Positions 26,448 to 37,200 of a stretch of DNA of 64,000 nt are shown here, piece by piece; the stretch's first letter is position 1; each line of letters starts with the position of its first letter. This DNA comes from Diaporthe sp. PMI_573. Its lineage: Eukaryota; Ascomycota; Sordariomycetes; Diaporthales; Diaporthaceae. Under the pieces are notes generated by a model that saw nothing but the letters and a program-made list of their open reading frames with translations, had not been told where the DNA came from and made no database searches. A program made the translations under genes and the position numbers. Where the stretch lies: positions 558,001 through 622,000 of the forward strand of contig JAJTUP010000014.1 in assembly GCA_021399435.1 (NCBI GenBank). Reading direction: 5' to 3'.

Positions 26448-28538
26448 ATGGCATCCTCTCAACGTTACGCCGACTACCCCCCGGCCCAGGAGGCGTCCTA
26501 CATCAGCTACAAGACAGAGGAGGACAAGAACCCTGCCCTGCGAGGCATGCCCCTGGCCATCGGGGCTGCGATGTGAGTGCTTGTGTATTCGTGTTTGTGA
26601 CAGCTTTGCTTGGTCACAGAAGCAAGTGAGCCGAGACAAGCGTTATTAAATCAAACAGTTGCAATGTCCAAACGCAGTCGAGCTGATACCCGCACAGTGT
26701 AATCAGGAGCCAAGTCATCCAAAGGTTCCTATACGGCAACGCAGGCTTCAGCAAGCTGACCAGCATCGATGGTCTGAGCACGCACCGGTGGAGGTTTGAT
26801 GTATGATTCAACAAATGCTCACCTGCCCTCGCATCTGCCTGCCCTTCCTGCCTGTCATTAAGCCCGTGGCTTTCTGAACGCAGCTGAAGTGGTGTATCAA
26901 GACGGGACCGAACAAGTGCTGACCAGAACCGCACAGCCGACCGTCATACCGCTGGCCGACCCCAGCGCGCCAGCAGCCGCACCCACGTTTGAGGAGGAGC
27001 TGCTCCGGCCGCAGGATGCTGCGCGGCCGGGCCGGTGGGCGTCGTTCGCCGACTACCACGCGCTGTACAAGACGGGCAAGGTGACGCCGCTGCAGGTGGT
27101 GGAGGCGCTGCTGCCCGTGATCGACCGGACGAGGGCCAACCCGACCGAGTACTCGACGGCGTGGCTGGACATCCACACCGAAGAGGTGCTGGCTGCGGCG
27201 AAGGCGTCGACGGAGCGGTGGGCGGCCGGGAAGCCGCTGGGCGTGCTGGACGGCGTGCCCTTCGGCGTCAAGGCCGACTGCGAGGTCAAGGGCTACGTCA
27301 ACACGATGGGCATGGCGGTGCGCCAGGACTACGAATACTTCAGCAAGCCCGCGACCGAGTCCATCTGGCCGGTGCGCAAGCTCGAGGAGGTGGGCGCCAT
27401 CATGGTCGGCAAGATGAACCAGCACGAGATCGGCATGGACACCACGGGCTGCAACGCGGCCACGGGGACCCCGACCAACTGGTACAACAAGGCCTACTAC
27501 CCGGGCGGCTCCTCCTCCGGCGCGGGCTCATCTCTAGGCGCGGGGCTCGTCCCGCTGTGCATCGGCACCGACGCGGGAGGGTCCATCCGCATCCCGCCCG
27601 CCATCGCGGGGCAGTACTCGCTCAAGACGTCCCACAGCCGCACCATGGTCATGAACAGCAGCATGTGCATCGTGGGGCCCATGGCGTCCAACGTCGCAGA
27701 CCTGACCATCGCCTACCGCCTCATCGCCCAGCCGAACCCCGTCGACCCTGTCCAGGGCCTCTTCGCCCCCTCGCGCCCGCCCGCCGCGGGGGACAAGAAG
27801 CTCCTCGGCATCTGCCACCCCTGGATCGCCCGCGCCACCCCCGCCGTCCGCGAGCACTTCGACCGCGCCGTCGAGCACTTCACCAAGCACCTCGGCTACG
27901 AGGTCGTGGACATCGACATCCCCTTCCTCCGCGAGGGCCAGGTCGCCCACGGCGCAACCTGCCTGGCCGAGGCGGCCGACCACGCCAAGGACCGCGTCCT
28001 GCCCGGAAACCCGAAGGGCCAGCACTGGCTTGACCTCCTGGGCCCCGCGAACCAGGTCATGACGGCCGTGGGGTCGCAGACCACCGCCAACGACTACATG
28101 AAGTTCGCGCAGGTGCGCGCGACCATCATGGCGCACCTGGCCTACCTGTTCGAGACGCACGGCCCCGGCCTGCTGATCGCCAGCCCCATGATGCCGGACG
28201 TCGGGTACGCCGCCACACCCGGCGACGAGCGGTATGGGTTCACGGACGGGAACCGCGCCATCCGGAGCATGACGTATGCCTGGCTCGCTAATACGAGCGG
28301 GTGTCCTGCCGCTACCGTGCCAGTGGGCTATGCGGATGTTGACAAGGGGTCGGGCAAGTTGCCTGTGGGGATGCTTGCTATGGGCATGTGGGGCGAGGAG
28401 GAGAGGTTGTTGTCGTGGGCTGCTGATGGGGAGAGGTATATCCGGGATGTGTACCCCGGGGGCAGGCTCAAGCCTGAGGGGTGGGTTGATGTTATTGGGC
28501 TTGCGAGGGATGGTAAGGGCGAGGGGGCGTCGGTCTAG
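26448..28538 (+). CDS. Amidase signature family hydrolase
   Basis: Predicted amide hydrolase. Exons 26448-26572, 26698-26800 and 26937-28538 join in phase to 609 residues. The Ser-cisSer-Lys triad is visible as Lys188 (FGVKAD), Ser268 in GGSSSGAGSS and the nucleophile Ser292 in DAGGSIRIP, within the usual glycine/serine-rich signature. The N-terminal 75 residues match the extension seen in fungal amidases (NPALRG, then a hydrophobic stretch, then PTVIPLADPSAP), which supports the two short first exons. The substrate cannot be told from the sequence; relatives include fatty-acid amide hydrolases, acetamidases and GatA-like enzymes. It is transcribed in the same direction as the upstream serine-rich gene but is separated from it by 1.9 kb. 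A copy of a dispersed direct repeat begins 56 bases past its stop. Confidence 0.9.
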
Positions 28539-28593
28539 AGCTGAGCGGTTGGGCCTGGTTGACTGCCCCTTGTGGGGTGGTCCGATATCTGCT

Positions 28594-28743
28594 TGGTGTT
28601 ACTGTCTGAAATGTCTTTGAACTGTCTATCTTTTTTCGGATGCTTAGGTGGTTTTGGATCGCGCGAGACTCGTCAAGACTTGTGTATATGGAGTTGGCGG
28701 TCTTGAATTCGATCAGTACTCTCTTTCGCACTATGATATTCCT
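28594..28743 (+). repeat. Left copy of a diverged direct repeat flanking the receptor module
   Basis: This segment aligns with 37932-38078 in the same orientation. Shared blocks include CGGATGCTTA, AAGACTTGTGT, TCTTGAATTC and GATATTCC, in the same order and spacing with scattered substitutions and small gaps. It lies in the presumed 3' untranslated region of the amidase gene. Confidence 0.8.
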
Positions 28744-29264
28744 AGTACAAAAGCACGTGTACCCTCTCATCTTTAAGCGCCGTTGTGGTGAAACTTGTGT
28801 GCAATGCTGATATAAACCACCACCACATGACAGATACAATACATACCTGCCGGCTCTCTAGGGAGGGTATAAGACTAGTGACACCGTACGAGACGACAAT
28901 GGTCAGGGGTAACAACACGTTAGCACCACACCATCTTGAGAGCTATGTTTTGGAGAACCTACACACGTGGTGAGAAGAATTGTATTCAAACTGCGTATGT
29001 GAGCATCGGAAATGGTGAGCTGCTTATAATATTGGCGTGTGTGCCATGCCTCATATCTATTGCAGGGCATGAAATCGAAGGCCTGTGTAGGTAGCTGACG
29101 CTCAGCCAACTTCGCAACTTACCTCCGATTAGTATTATGTCCAAGTGTCACGATTCCGGGTGTGGTGTAGAAGCAGTGCGTTTCAAATAAGTAACTATTC
29201 GGGCTCTGTCACAATTGAACTCATGCCATATCATTTCTATCCTCGCTTCTACTTCTCGAGCTTT
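28744..29264. other. AT-rich intergenic segment
   Basis: No gene seen. The segment separates the amidase 3' region from the 3' end of the broken membrane-protein gene. Its composition shifts toward A+T, as in the rest of the island to the right. Confidence 0.5.
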
Positions 29265-30717
29265 TCAACCTTGTTGCTTTGCTGACAAAGTATAAGATTT
29301 GATCGAGTACGCTGTCTGAAATGCAGCTAGTATTGTGTTCAACGTAGCCAGCAGCAGGGCAATCACCCCGAAGATAACCACCACGATGAACTGAGACCTT
29401 TCCTTGGTGTCACTCTTGTCCCGCAACGGTGCCCAGAATTTGTTCGTCTGCTCCTCAGCTGCGAAGTTTTGTAATTCTGTCAGGCGGTCCGACAGGATTG
29501 GGAAGAAGACCGACTTCCGATATATCTCCAAAGTCTCCGAACTGGCTTGCTGGGGATCATGGCGCTGCTTGTACCCACATTCGTGATCGAGGCACGGGTC
29601 GACGGATGACGTCCCCAGGCCGGCACGGATGGTCTTGCGCTGGCGTCTGTAGAATTTGCGGGCCGACGGGTCATCTCGGAAGAGCACATGGTAGCTCCTG
29701 ATGATCTCGTTGAAGAGTTTCTCAGCGGAGAAATTTTCCGGTCGAGTGTACTCGTTGTGAAAGCCACCCAAGATTCTAGAAAGTTGGATAATCACGAGAA
29801 ACGTATCAGTACTCAAACTTCTAGTGGACGAGTGGATTACCAAAGCCTAATTAGGAGTGCCTTTACGGAGTAAGCGGGCTGTCGGGGTTGCCACTTTGCA
29901 GCTTAAGTACTGACGGTAGACAAAAGACACACAATGTCTTTGAGGTTTTATCCAACACAAGGTGAGTCCCAATTGTCATGGTCCACTTCACGCTGATGTT
30001 TTTCACCTTTCATAAATGAGATGCATTCAGCTGTGACACCTTGATGATCTCTTGACCTGGTTGTAGGCTTCTGGAAACGGCCTTCTGAGGGAGGATTTCG
30101 CCGAAACGGTGGATCATAACGTCTACCGGTTCCATTTTGACGTCTGCAGATAGCCGCGATGAGGACTGAAACACTGCTCTAGACTCTTGGTCCACGCTGA
30201 GATACTCCTGCAGCTGGCTCCTGTGGTCTGTCTTATAAGTGAGAGTGAGCCATGAAACCATGGCGAACACCATTTGAATCCAGACAGTATTGTCAGAGGC
30301 CCTGATATCTTTGCATTCCGGCGGAAAGACATTCTTATCAGCCAGGAAAAGCATCATCTGCTCCAAACTTGGGGCTGTGCCAGCGGTTGTTCGTATCATA
30401 TTTGCGACAGTCGCTAGGGCCGAATAGGCCGCATCGTTGGCATCTGGTGCGTTCTTGTTGAGCGTATCTTGAAGGCAAGATCCTTTCATCCACCGTGTCA
30501 ACAGGGCCAGAAAGAACTCAAAACACCGCTCATGATCAGGGGCATTCATGGTTCCGTTCAATGCTTGTAGGAGCTCAGCTCTACCTGAACGAGCCACGGT
30601 TGTCCCTGTGTCATTGCGTGGATTGCATCAGATCTCGAATCATCTTTCAGTTATAAGAATGACAAGTGTATGTGAGATCCAGTTGGATTGCTTACCTTCA
30701 GGAATAATCGAAGTCAT
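29265..30717 (-). pseudogene. Tail-anchored fungal membrane protein interrupted by an in-frame TGA
   Basis: Minus-strand exons 30717-30696, 30605-29867 and 29820-29265 join in phase (introns of 89 and 46 bases) to 438 sense codons plus one internal TGA at 30012-30010. Sequence before the stop (APDHERCFEFF, IRTTAGTAPSLEQM, GEILPQK, VSQLNA) and after it (VKNISVKW, LVLDKTSKTLCVF, NEYTRPENFSAEKLF, LFRDDPSARKFY) follows one widespread Pezizomycotina protein family that I recognise but that has no established function. A single hydrophobic helix near the C-terminus (FIVVVIFGVIALLLATLNT) predicts a membrane anchor. The TGA sits where CGA (Arg) would fit, so one C-to-T change could explain it. Truncation, readthrough or a sequencing error are all possible. 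It is divergent from the NB-ARC gene, with a transposon between them. Confidence 0.65.
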
Positions 30718-30799
30718 GGCTTCCGGTTCACTTAAGTCCTATGTGGAATTTAAAACTGATTTGAGTATAGGTGGAGGCACCACCAGAGAGGCTAGAACT

Positions 30800-30807
30800 C
30801 AACACAA
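30800..30807. repeat. Left target-site duplication of the Mutator-like element
   Basis: CAACACAA immediately precedes the left inverted repeat and is repeated exactly after the right one (33845-33852). Confidence 0.85.
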
Positions 30808-30865
30808 GAAAACGGATATTCGCAGGGCAAAAAACGGATGGTACAGGGGAAGATGTACCACCCCA
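30808..30865 (+). repeat. Left terminal inverted repeat (58 bases)
   Basis: Identical to the reverse complement of 33787-33844 over its whole length; the match stops at 30866. Confidence 0.95.
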
Positions 30866-31025
30866 ACGCACAGACAACGCGCCACACCCAAAATAGTATG
30901 GGCACCATTATTTTGACCCTGCAGCCCACATAGCCGTATATACTCGTCACTGCCACGCCGAATGTGCCCATCGCGATACTCGCTGTAGCGCAAATCGCTC
31001 AAATCCATGGTGTTTTGCTATATAT

Positions 31026-33558
31026 TTAGTCTGTACAGACCACAATTTCGTCTAGTATCTCCTCCTCCTCCTCGCCGTCGCCGCTGTCGCCAACGTCGTT
31101 GCTGATAATATCCCTAACCGTTAGATCTACCCGTAGCAACTAGTTGATGCTTCTAATAGCCGCCGTATGCTGCTGCTTAGCCCCTGATCTTGTGCTCGAG
31201 GGTGTGCTGGCTTCTGAAGTCTTCGTGATATCTGCTGGCGCCTTCTGCTTCCGAGGCTGCTGAGTTGCCTTCTTCGTGATCCTTCTCGCCGGCTGCTGTT
31301 TTGGAGGGACGCTGGCGTGCTGCGCATTGCCGCCATAGGCGTCCTCTTTATCTAGGGACTGGAGGGTCTCGTCATTCTACTTAAAGGCTGAATTTACACG
31401 CTATACTAAAGCCGTCGTTACCCTCGTCTTATTGCTGGCTCTACTGCCTAGACTTATAGTGGTGGAGGTTGTCTTTTTACCTATCACGGCTTTCCTATGC
31501 TTCTTAAAGACGCCCTCCTTGTTGCCGGCAAATGTGGTGATCTTCTGAGGCCTGCCCTTTGTGGCTGTAACCTTCTTTGGCAAGAGTACGCTGAGGAGCG
31601 GGTTCTTAACACAGAGGTTATAATTAAGGTACTAAGCTTTGTGAAGGTTGCTCTTCTTGAGGGGAAGGGAAGCCTCCTCTTTATTGGCAATACAATTTAC
31701 ATAGATTACGCTATACTAAGTATAGACGGTACAGCAGTACCCAGAAGGTCTGCTATTACTAGAAGAAGCTTCTAGAGGTCTGTAGTATCCTTGTAGGGCT
31801 TCTTTTCGAAGTATTTTTAATGCCTTCTGGCGCTCTATTGCGAGAAGGTCTAGCGCTACTCTAGCAACCTGCCGTGGAAGCTTCCCAAGCCACTTCTACC
31901 CATTATACTTCGTAAGTACTACTGTCTTCTGCTTCCCCTCCTCATTACGGAAGGCGCGAGCTACATCCTTAATAGCAGCGTTGTTAGCCTCTATTAGATA
32001 GAGAAGATTCCCCATCCCGTAGCCTAGATAGGTCTTCACATAGCAGTGCCATTGCTCTGTAGAGGAGGTCGTACACAAGCTGAAGTTAAGGGTTTTGTAG
32101 ATTACGTGTATAGCCTATTTGGCGATAACCTTCTCAGCCTCGTCGATATACTACGTCTTGAGGTACTAAAGGATCACCATCTAGTCTGAAAAGACCTCTT
32201 AAAGCCATCACCAAGCTATATTGTATACCTCACAATCTATAGAGTACTCCATAAACTTAATAAGGTCAAAGAGGGCTATTCGGGTATATAGCACCTCATC
32301 AGGCACCCGTAAGGGTACCGTGGCCTTTCTTCTCGCCGGCGCCATTAGGGAAGCAAGGTCCTCATCATCCTCTTCAATATCTTCAGCCTCGGCACCCTCT
32401 ATGGTATTTCCCTCCAGCACCATCACCTCCAGGCCTCCCATCGCTACCCCCATCACCGCTAGCTTCCGCCACTTCTTCTTGATATTAAGAATAACATTCA
32501 TGTTCATATGGAAGACACACAGCTAATAGCATGCCTCGGGGAATTAGTACTCAAGGGCGTTGATTAGAGCAGTATCGTAGTTAGTAATAAAGAGGCTCGG
32601 AGGGTTGTTTTTATACTAGTGGAGAAGCTTGTTAACCTGCTTAAGAAGCTACCAGAAGCTACCAGAAGCTAGATTTTCGCTTGTTATTAACAATGCCTTG
32701 AAATAGCGGCAGTATCTTCTTTGTATGGGTTACTGCTGTTGCTTAGAGGAAGGGCATCTTCTTATTATTTGTTAAGTAAGTACAATCAAGCGAGATAGCC
32801 CGTGAGAATCGTTACTCTTGCAACCACTCAATCTACTGCTTTATATACCAGAAGATACCCGTGACGTTGCCCTTATCATCAGTAGTCCAACGATACCAGC
32901 AACCCTCCTTCTCAAGCCAGTCTAACAATGCTTGGGTAGGCATGTAGATGCCCTGCTTCTCCTTTCAAAAGTCTGCAAGCCAATTCTTTATAGTATTTAG
33001 CCCTAGCAGTATGCCCGGGTACTCTCGGCAGAGGGCTGCTTCGAGTTTCTTTAGCTTAGCAAGGGACGGGTCTGCAGCCATATAGGCGAGAAGATTGTAA
33101 TGTTTTTTCGCCAACTTTACCCAGCCGTGCTGGGCTTCGGGTACCTCTTGAGGGCTGTGATAGAGGTACTTCTCTTTATCTAGGCGTAGCACCCACTTCC
33201 CAGCAGTCTCCTTCATATAGTAGGCAAGTGCTAACTAGCTACAGCTAGCCTTAATTATGGCAGAGGAGGCTTTTGTCATAGTACTTAGGCATATAGTACC
33301 GTGGCTGTACTGCAAACGGGTGTAATTTATACTAGAATCAACCTTTGCCATAACATAGCTAGATATTTTCATAGCTTTATCCAAATCAGCCTTGAGGGCT
33401 TCATAAGTGTTGTAACCATTGTGAAAAAGTTTTAAGTATGCCGAAGGCATAGAAAGGGCTGGCTGGCGATGGTTGGTTGCAGTAATATTGGCGTTCCATT
33501 TATGACAATCGGCTTGCCACTATGCCTTAAGCCCTGAGTAATCAGGGACTTGTGCCAT
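31026..33558 (-). pseudogene. MULE transposase pseudogene
   Basis: The frame starts at the ATG at 33558 (MAQVPDYSG) and ends at TAA 31028-31026. Recognisable parts are an N-terminal DNA-binding-like region (WVLRLDKEKY, IKNWLADF) and the MULE core. The core has WTTDDKGNVTGIFW, the first catalytic Asp in SLDCTYLTNN, a second Asp in ITNYDTALI, and CVFHMNMNVILNIKKKWR. The tail is Lys/Ser/Thr-rich with an acidic end (GDGEEEEEILDE). Many internal stops are TAG or TAA where Gln fits, with at least one TGA, consistent with C-to-T change at CpA. A 10-base tandem duplication at 32651-32670 shifts the frame; without it the two halves read through. The element cannot make a working enzyme. Confidence 0.85.
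32651..32670. repeat. 10-base tandem duplication inside the transposase
   Basis: ACCAGAAGCT occurs twice in tandem. The extra 10 bases account for the one-base frame change between the N-terminal and C-terminal transposase segments. Dropping one copy restores continuous MULE-core similarity (apart from stop codons). Confidence 0.8.
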
Positions 33559-33786
33559 TGTTATAACGCTGAAAATAGAAGATCTAAGCGATTGGGGGTT
33601 TTCTTTGATGTAGAAACGATTGATCGCGACAAGAAGTTAAGCGATGCGACGTGGCGTTGATTGAGGGTTGTTAAAAGAAGGTTGGTGGCGATGGGGGCTT
33701 TGCAGGTTGGCAATTAGGTTGGCTAAAAAAGACTATGGTGGTTGTTTACTTGAGGTTGAATGGTGGCTTCTGATTGGCTGCAGCAG

Positions 33787-33844
33787 TGGGGTGGTACATC
33801 TTCCCCTGTACCATCCGTTTTTTGCCCTGCGAATATCCGTTTTC
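33787..33844 (-). repeat. Right terminal inverted repeat (58 bases)
   Basis: Exact reverse complement of 30808-30865. Confidence 0.95.
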
Positions 33845-33852
33845 CAACACAA
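33845..33852. repeat. Right target-site duplication of the Mutator-like element
   Basis: CAACACAA, identical to 30800-30807. Confidence 0.85.
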
Positions 33853-34253
33853 TAGGTCGTGGCGTGCCCCTGTGGCAGTTGGGAAGCTGCAACAGGCGGA
33901 TCGATTGTGTGGTTTTTCGGTGCAAGGTTCTTTCAGTCTGATCTTATGCTTCAAGTACACGCCCACCCGTAACTTACAGACCACGACGTCTGATCTTCAG
34001 GGTTTCTCTTGCTCCCCACGCATACCTCTCCTGGTTGCGTCCCATGGGCCATCACCTCACAGCTGCCTAAGCACGTCATGAGCTGGTTGCGCTGTCGCAC
34101 TTGAGTTGGGCTTTTCTAGGTGCCCTCCCCACTAATTTGTTTCTCATGAAAACGGCGTTCAAAACCATCACCTCGACTCAGACCAAGTTGGCTTTCCTCA
34201 ATCGAAACTGGGACGGAGGCCCTGAGAATGGAATCAATTCATGACAGTTCAAC
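33853..34253 (+). promoter_or_regulatory. Promoter region of the NB-ARC gene, cut off from its divergent partner
   Basis: The 400 bases between the transposon and the proposed start of the receptor hold no other gene. Together with 30718-30799 on the far side of the transposon they make up a former divergent promoter of about 480 bases. A 32-codon frame from the ATG at 34146 may be an upstream ORF or a missed first exon. Confidence 0.4.
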
Positions 34254-37200
34254 ATGATCGGGGGGGTCGCTTACCCCGGCCTCCACTTTCGGGGCCGTGA
34301 ACGTGCTGGACAACGAGAAAGCGGCCATGTGAGTTCTCTAATCGCACCGGTGAACCAGAGGTATTCACAGGTACAGGAGCATTCGTGTACTCACAAACCA
34401 GACAATAGTACAAAATATTATAAAGAAAAATGGGATGAAGCATTAGAGATCAGTCGCCGCGATCTCGGTCCGAAGACCTTCAAAGGCCTGCAGAATTGGA
34501 ATACGTGCGAGAAGCTTCTCCATGATATTGACCAACGCCAGGTCAAATTCAATGAGCTCAAGATCCCCCAACTGTTGCGGCGTATAGAGCCTGCACTCAA
34601 ACCGATTCAAAAGCTGAGCAGCATATTTGTCATTGCAATGAGGTCCACTTCTGTCGTTACTGCAGGAGTCTGGGGCGTCCTTTATTTTCTGATCGAGGTA
34701 TGATTAGAGCCTAGAGCGCCGTGCCGAGCGCTGGGCTAAGACAATGTTTTGTTCCAGACTTCCATTAAAGAGTTGAAAATGCTTGAGCAGATCGTTGAGA
34801 TGCTAGAGATGATAGGCCAGAAGCTGAGAATTCTGGACGGCTATCTGCCAGGCTTTTTCCCAGAGTCCGGTTCAGAGCCTAACGAGACTGTCGACAACGC
34901 CGTAGTCGAGATTGTCGTGGAGATAATCAAGTTCTGGTCCAGAGCCACAGCAGCTCTCCACCGAAGTCATATCGGTTCGTACCACTTCTGATCATGGCTA
35001 GATTGTGGAGAAGGGCTGGTCACACTACTGATTCACATTCAACAAACCACTAGGGTCCATGTTTACGCTGTGGACGGGACCAATGTCCGACGACTTGAAC
35101 AAAATATCGGCCAAAATTCAGCAGAATATTGAATTGATCACGGCAACTGCCAACGCCATGGCCTTCCGGAAACAGATGAAGGACCTTACTGCGGTCCGAC
35201 AGGATTCAGTATTGAGGGCCTTGCAAAATTGGCAGAGGCCTGTTGAGGAGCGCCCGCATGTGTCCGATCAAGCACCAGCTGAACAGCTCGACCGACATTT
35301 CATTCCATTCCCAGAAAATCCCGATTTCTTCCCCCGCGATGACGTTCTGCCGCTTTTGCGGGCCCGCCTAGATCATGACTCCAAAGACAATTATCAGAGG
35401 TCAATGCTCCTGTGGGGTATTGGAGGTGTTGGGAAGACGCAGCTGGCCCTGGCCTATGCCTACGAGCGAAAGCATCAGGGCTTGAAGACGATTCTGTGGA
35501 TCAGCAGTGAGACCAAGGACACCATTCTGCAATCTGTTACGGAGCTCAGCGTTAAGCTGAAGCTAGAGGGGGCCGTGGAGGGGGGACAGCATGAAAACAA
35601 CCGAGGACTCTTGCTGGAGTGGCTGCGGAATACTCGTGAGTCAGAACTGAATGGCCGTCTCTCTAGTCCTTGCCCTCGAGAGGTTCGCGTGCATAACTAA
35701 TTCAAGGGTTGCCAAGGACTGGACTTCCTCCTCATCTTCGATAACGTGGAAGATCTCGGTGTCCTCAAAGACGTATGGGTCGATTCGAAGTATGGATCGC
35801 TTTTGGTGACATGTCGGAATGAGCCAATTGCAAAGTTGTCGATCCGAACCATCTTTCACGTACCATTTCTGGAAAATGACCAGGGATCTAGGTTTCTCAT
35901 CGAAATGTCCGATCAGGAGGCCACCTCTCAGCAAGATCTTGATAGCGCGAAAGAGCTTTCCGCGCTCTTAGGAGGGCTGCCTCTGGGTCTCGCTATAATG
36001 GCGATGCAAATTCGGAGATTCAAAATGAGTATGACTCAGTTTGTGGAATTCTACAGGGAGAACCATAGCCGCCTTCATGATTCGGACAGGAAGATTAACC
36101 TGGACCCCTTCTACACTCACGATCTTGCAACAGTCTACAAGATCACCTTCGAGGGACTCAACAATGCATCATCGCAGGCATCAACTCTGATGCGTGTCAT
36201 ATGCCTTATGAGCCCAGAGAAGGTGCCGTTGGGAATGTTTCATCCCAGGGAGAAGAAATTGCTCCCACCCACGCTGTTCTTTTGCCACAGCCCCTGGGAG
36301 TAAGTGCAAATCCAACAAGTTGGGTGGGAGATTATCTTTTATTGCCACCCACGCTCGGCTGGAAGACATCTTTGCTCAGGTCAATCCAGGGGCGAAGAAA
36401 TCACTTGCAAGTTATGACTCTGACGATCTTTAGTTTCGAAGAGTGCTTGGAACTACTGATTTCCTTGTCTCTTGTGGACCGCGACCCAGTCACCGACACC
36501 ATTTCTGTACATCGTGTTGTCCAGCTGGAGTTTAGAAAGTCTCTGGATTATGAGTACCGAAGAGAAGCCCTGAAATTGGCATCAAAACTACTGCTGGAAG
36601 CTTTCCCGATGCAGGTGAATGGGTTGTCACTCCGCCGAGAATGGCCGCAGTGTGTTACGTATATCCAGCATATTTTGAGCATCATCAACAACTACAAGGC
36701 GTGCGAGATAACACCAGAGTATCCTGGACAGTTTGTTGACCTCGCTGTTTGCCTCTCCAGTGCTGCATGGTAAGATTCGTGAACTTCCCACTTTCTACCA
36801 TAGTTCATGGGGGTCATTTAGGTTCTTAAAGTTTTTCTAACTTTCTTTAGGTATCTTTTGGAGAGCGGGTTGTGGGACAGTTGTCAGGAGTTGCTCGAGG
36901 TTGCGTTCCAAGTCTGTGACGACACAGATTCGGTCTTATATGCGCACTTGCTTAACAGTGCAGCCTGTTTGCGAGGCAAGCGGAACAGGCCGCTTGAGGC
37001 ACTCGAGCTCTTCCAGGAGAGCAAAACACTCCGCGAGAAACATCTTGGTCGTTCTCATGAGGAGCTGGCAAACACTCACAACAATATGGAGCTCGCACTG
37101 ATGTCTTGCTGTCGATACGAAGATGCTCTGAAATCTTTCAAACTGGCGATCGAGATTGACCTTCTCAAACCGGAAAGAGAGAGGAATAGGATACTCCACA

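Larger units (their letters stand above)
30808..33844. mobile_element. Decayed Mutator-like (Hop/MULE) DNA transposon, 3.04 kb
   Basis: The ends are 58-base inverted repeats that match at all 58 positions, beginning GAAAACGGATATTCGCAGGG, flanked by an 8-base duplication. The interior encodes a MULE-type transposase on the minus strand, disrupted by many stops and a frameshift. The element is inserted between the membrane-protein gene and the NB-ARC gene. Target duplications of Mutator-like elements are usually about 9 bases; eight is within the family's range. Confidence 0.9.

Noticed and set aside
26889..26936. Amidase third exon starting at the upstream acceptor near 26884
   Set aside because: The acceptor at 26936 keeps phase with the second exon and restores the family motif PTVIPLADPSAP directly after RWRFD.
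29998..30042. A possible 33-base in-frame GT-AG intron that would remove the internal TGA of the membrane-protein gene
   Set aside because: It is shorter than fungal introns normally spliced, lacks room for a branch site, and would delete the family-like VSQLNA segment.
31026..33558. Idea that TAG is recoded as an amino acid in the transposase
   Set aside because: TAA and TGA also occur in frame, and all surrounding genes use the standard code. C-to-T mutation of Gln and Arg codons explains the pattern.
30808..33844. Assignment of the transposon to hAT because of the 8-base target duplication
   Set aside because: The coding remnants (DKGNVTGIFW, SLDCTYLTNN, CVFHMNMN) are MULE-like, the terminal repeats are long, and no hAT dimerisation domain or BED finger is seen.
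35601..35720. A frameshift in the NB-ARC gene at the third intron
   Set aside because: The upstream AG at 35706 gives a wrong phase, but the AG ending at 35716 restores frame and gives correct spacing to Walker B, so the gene is intact here.
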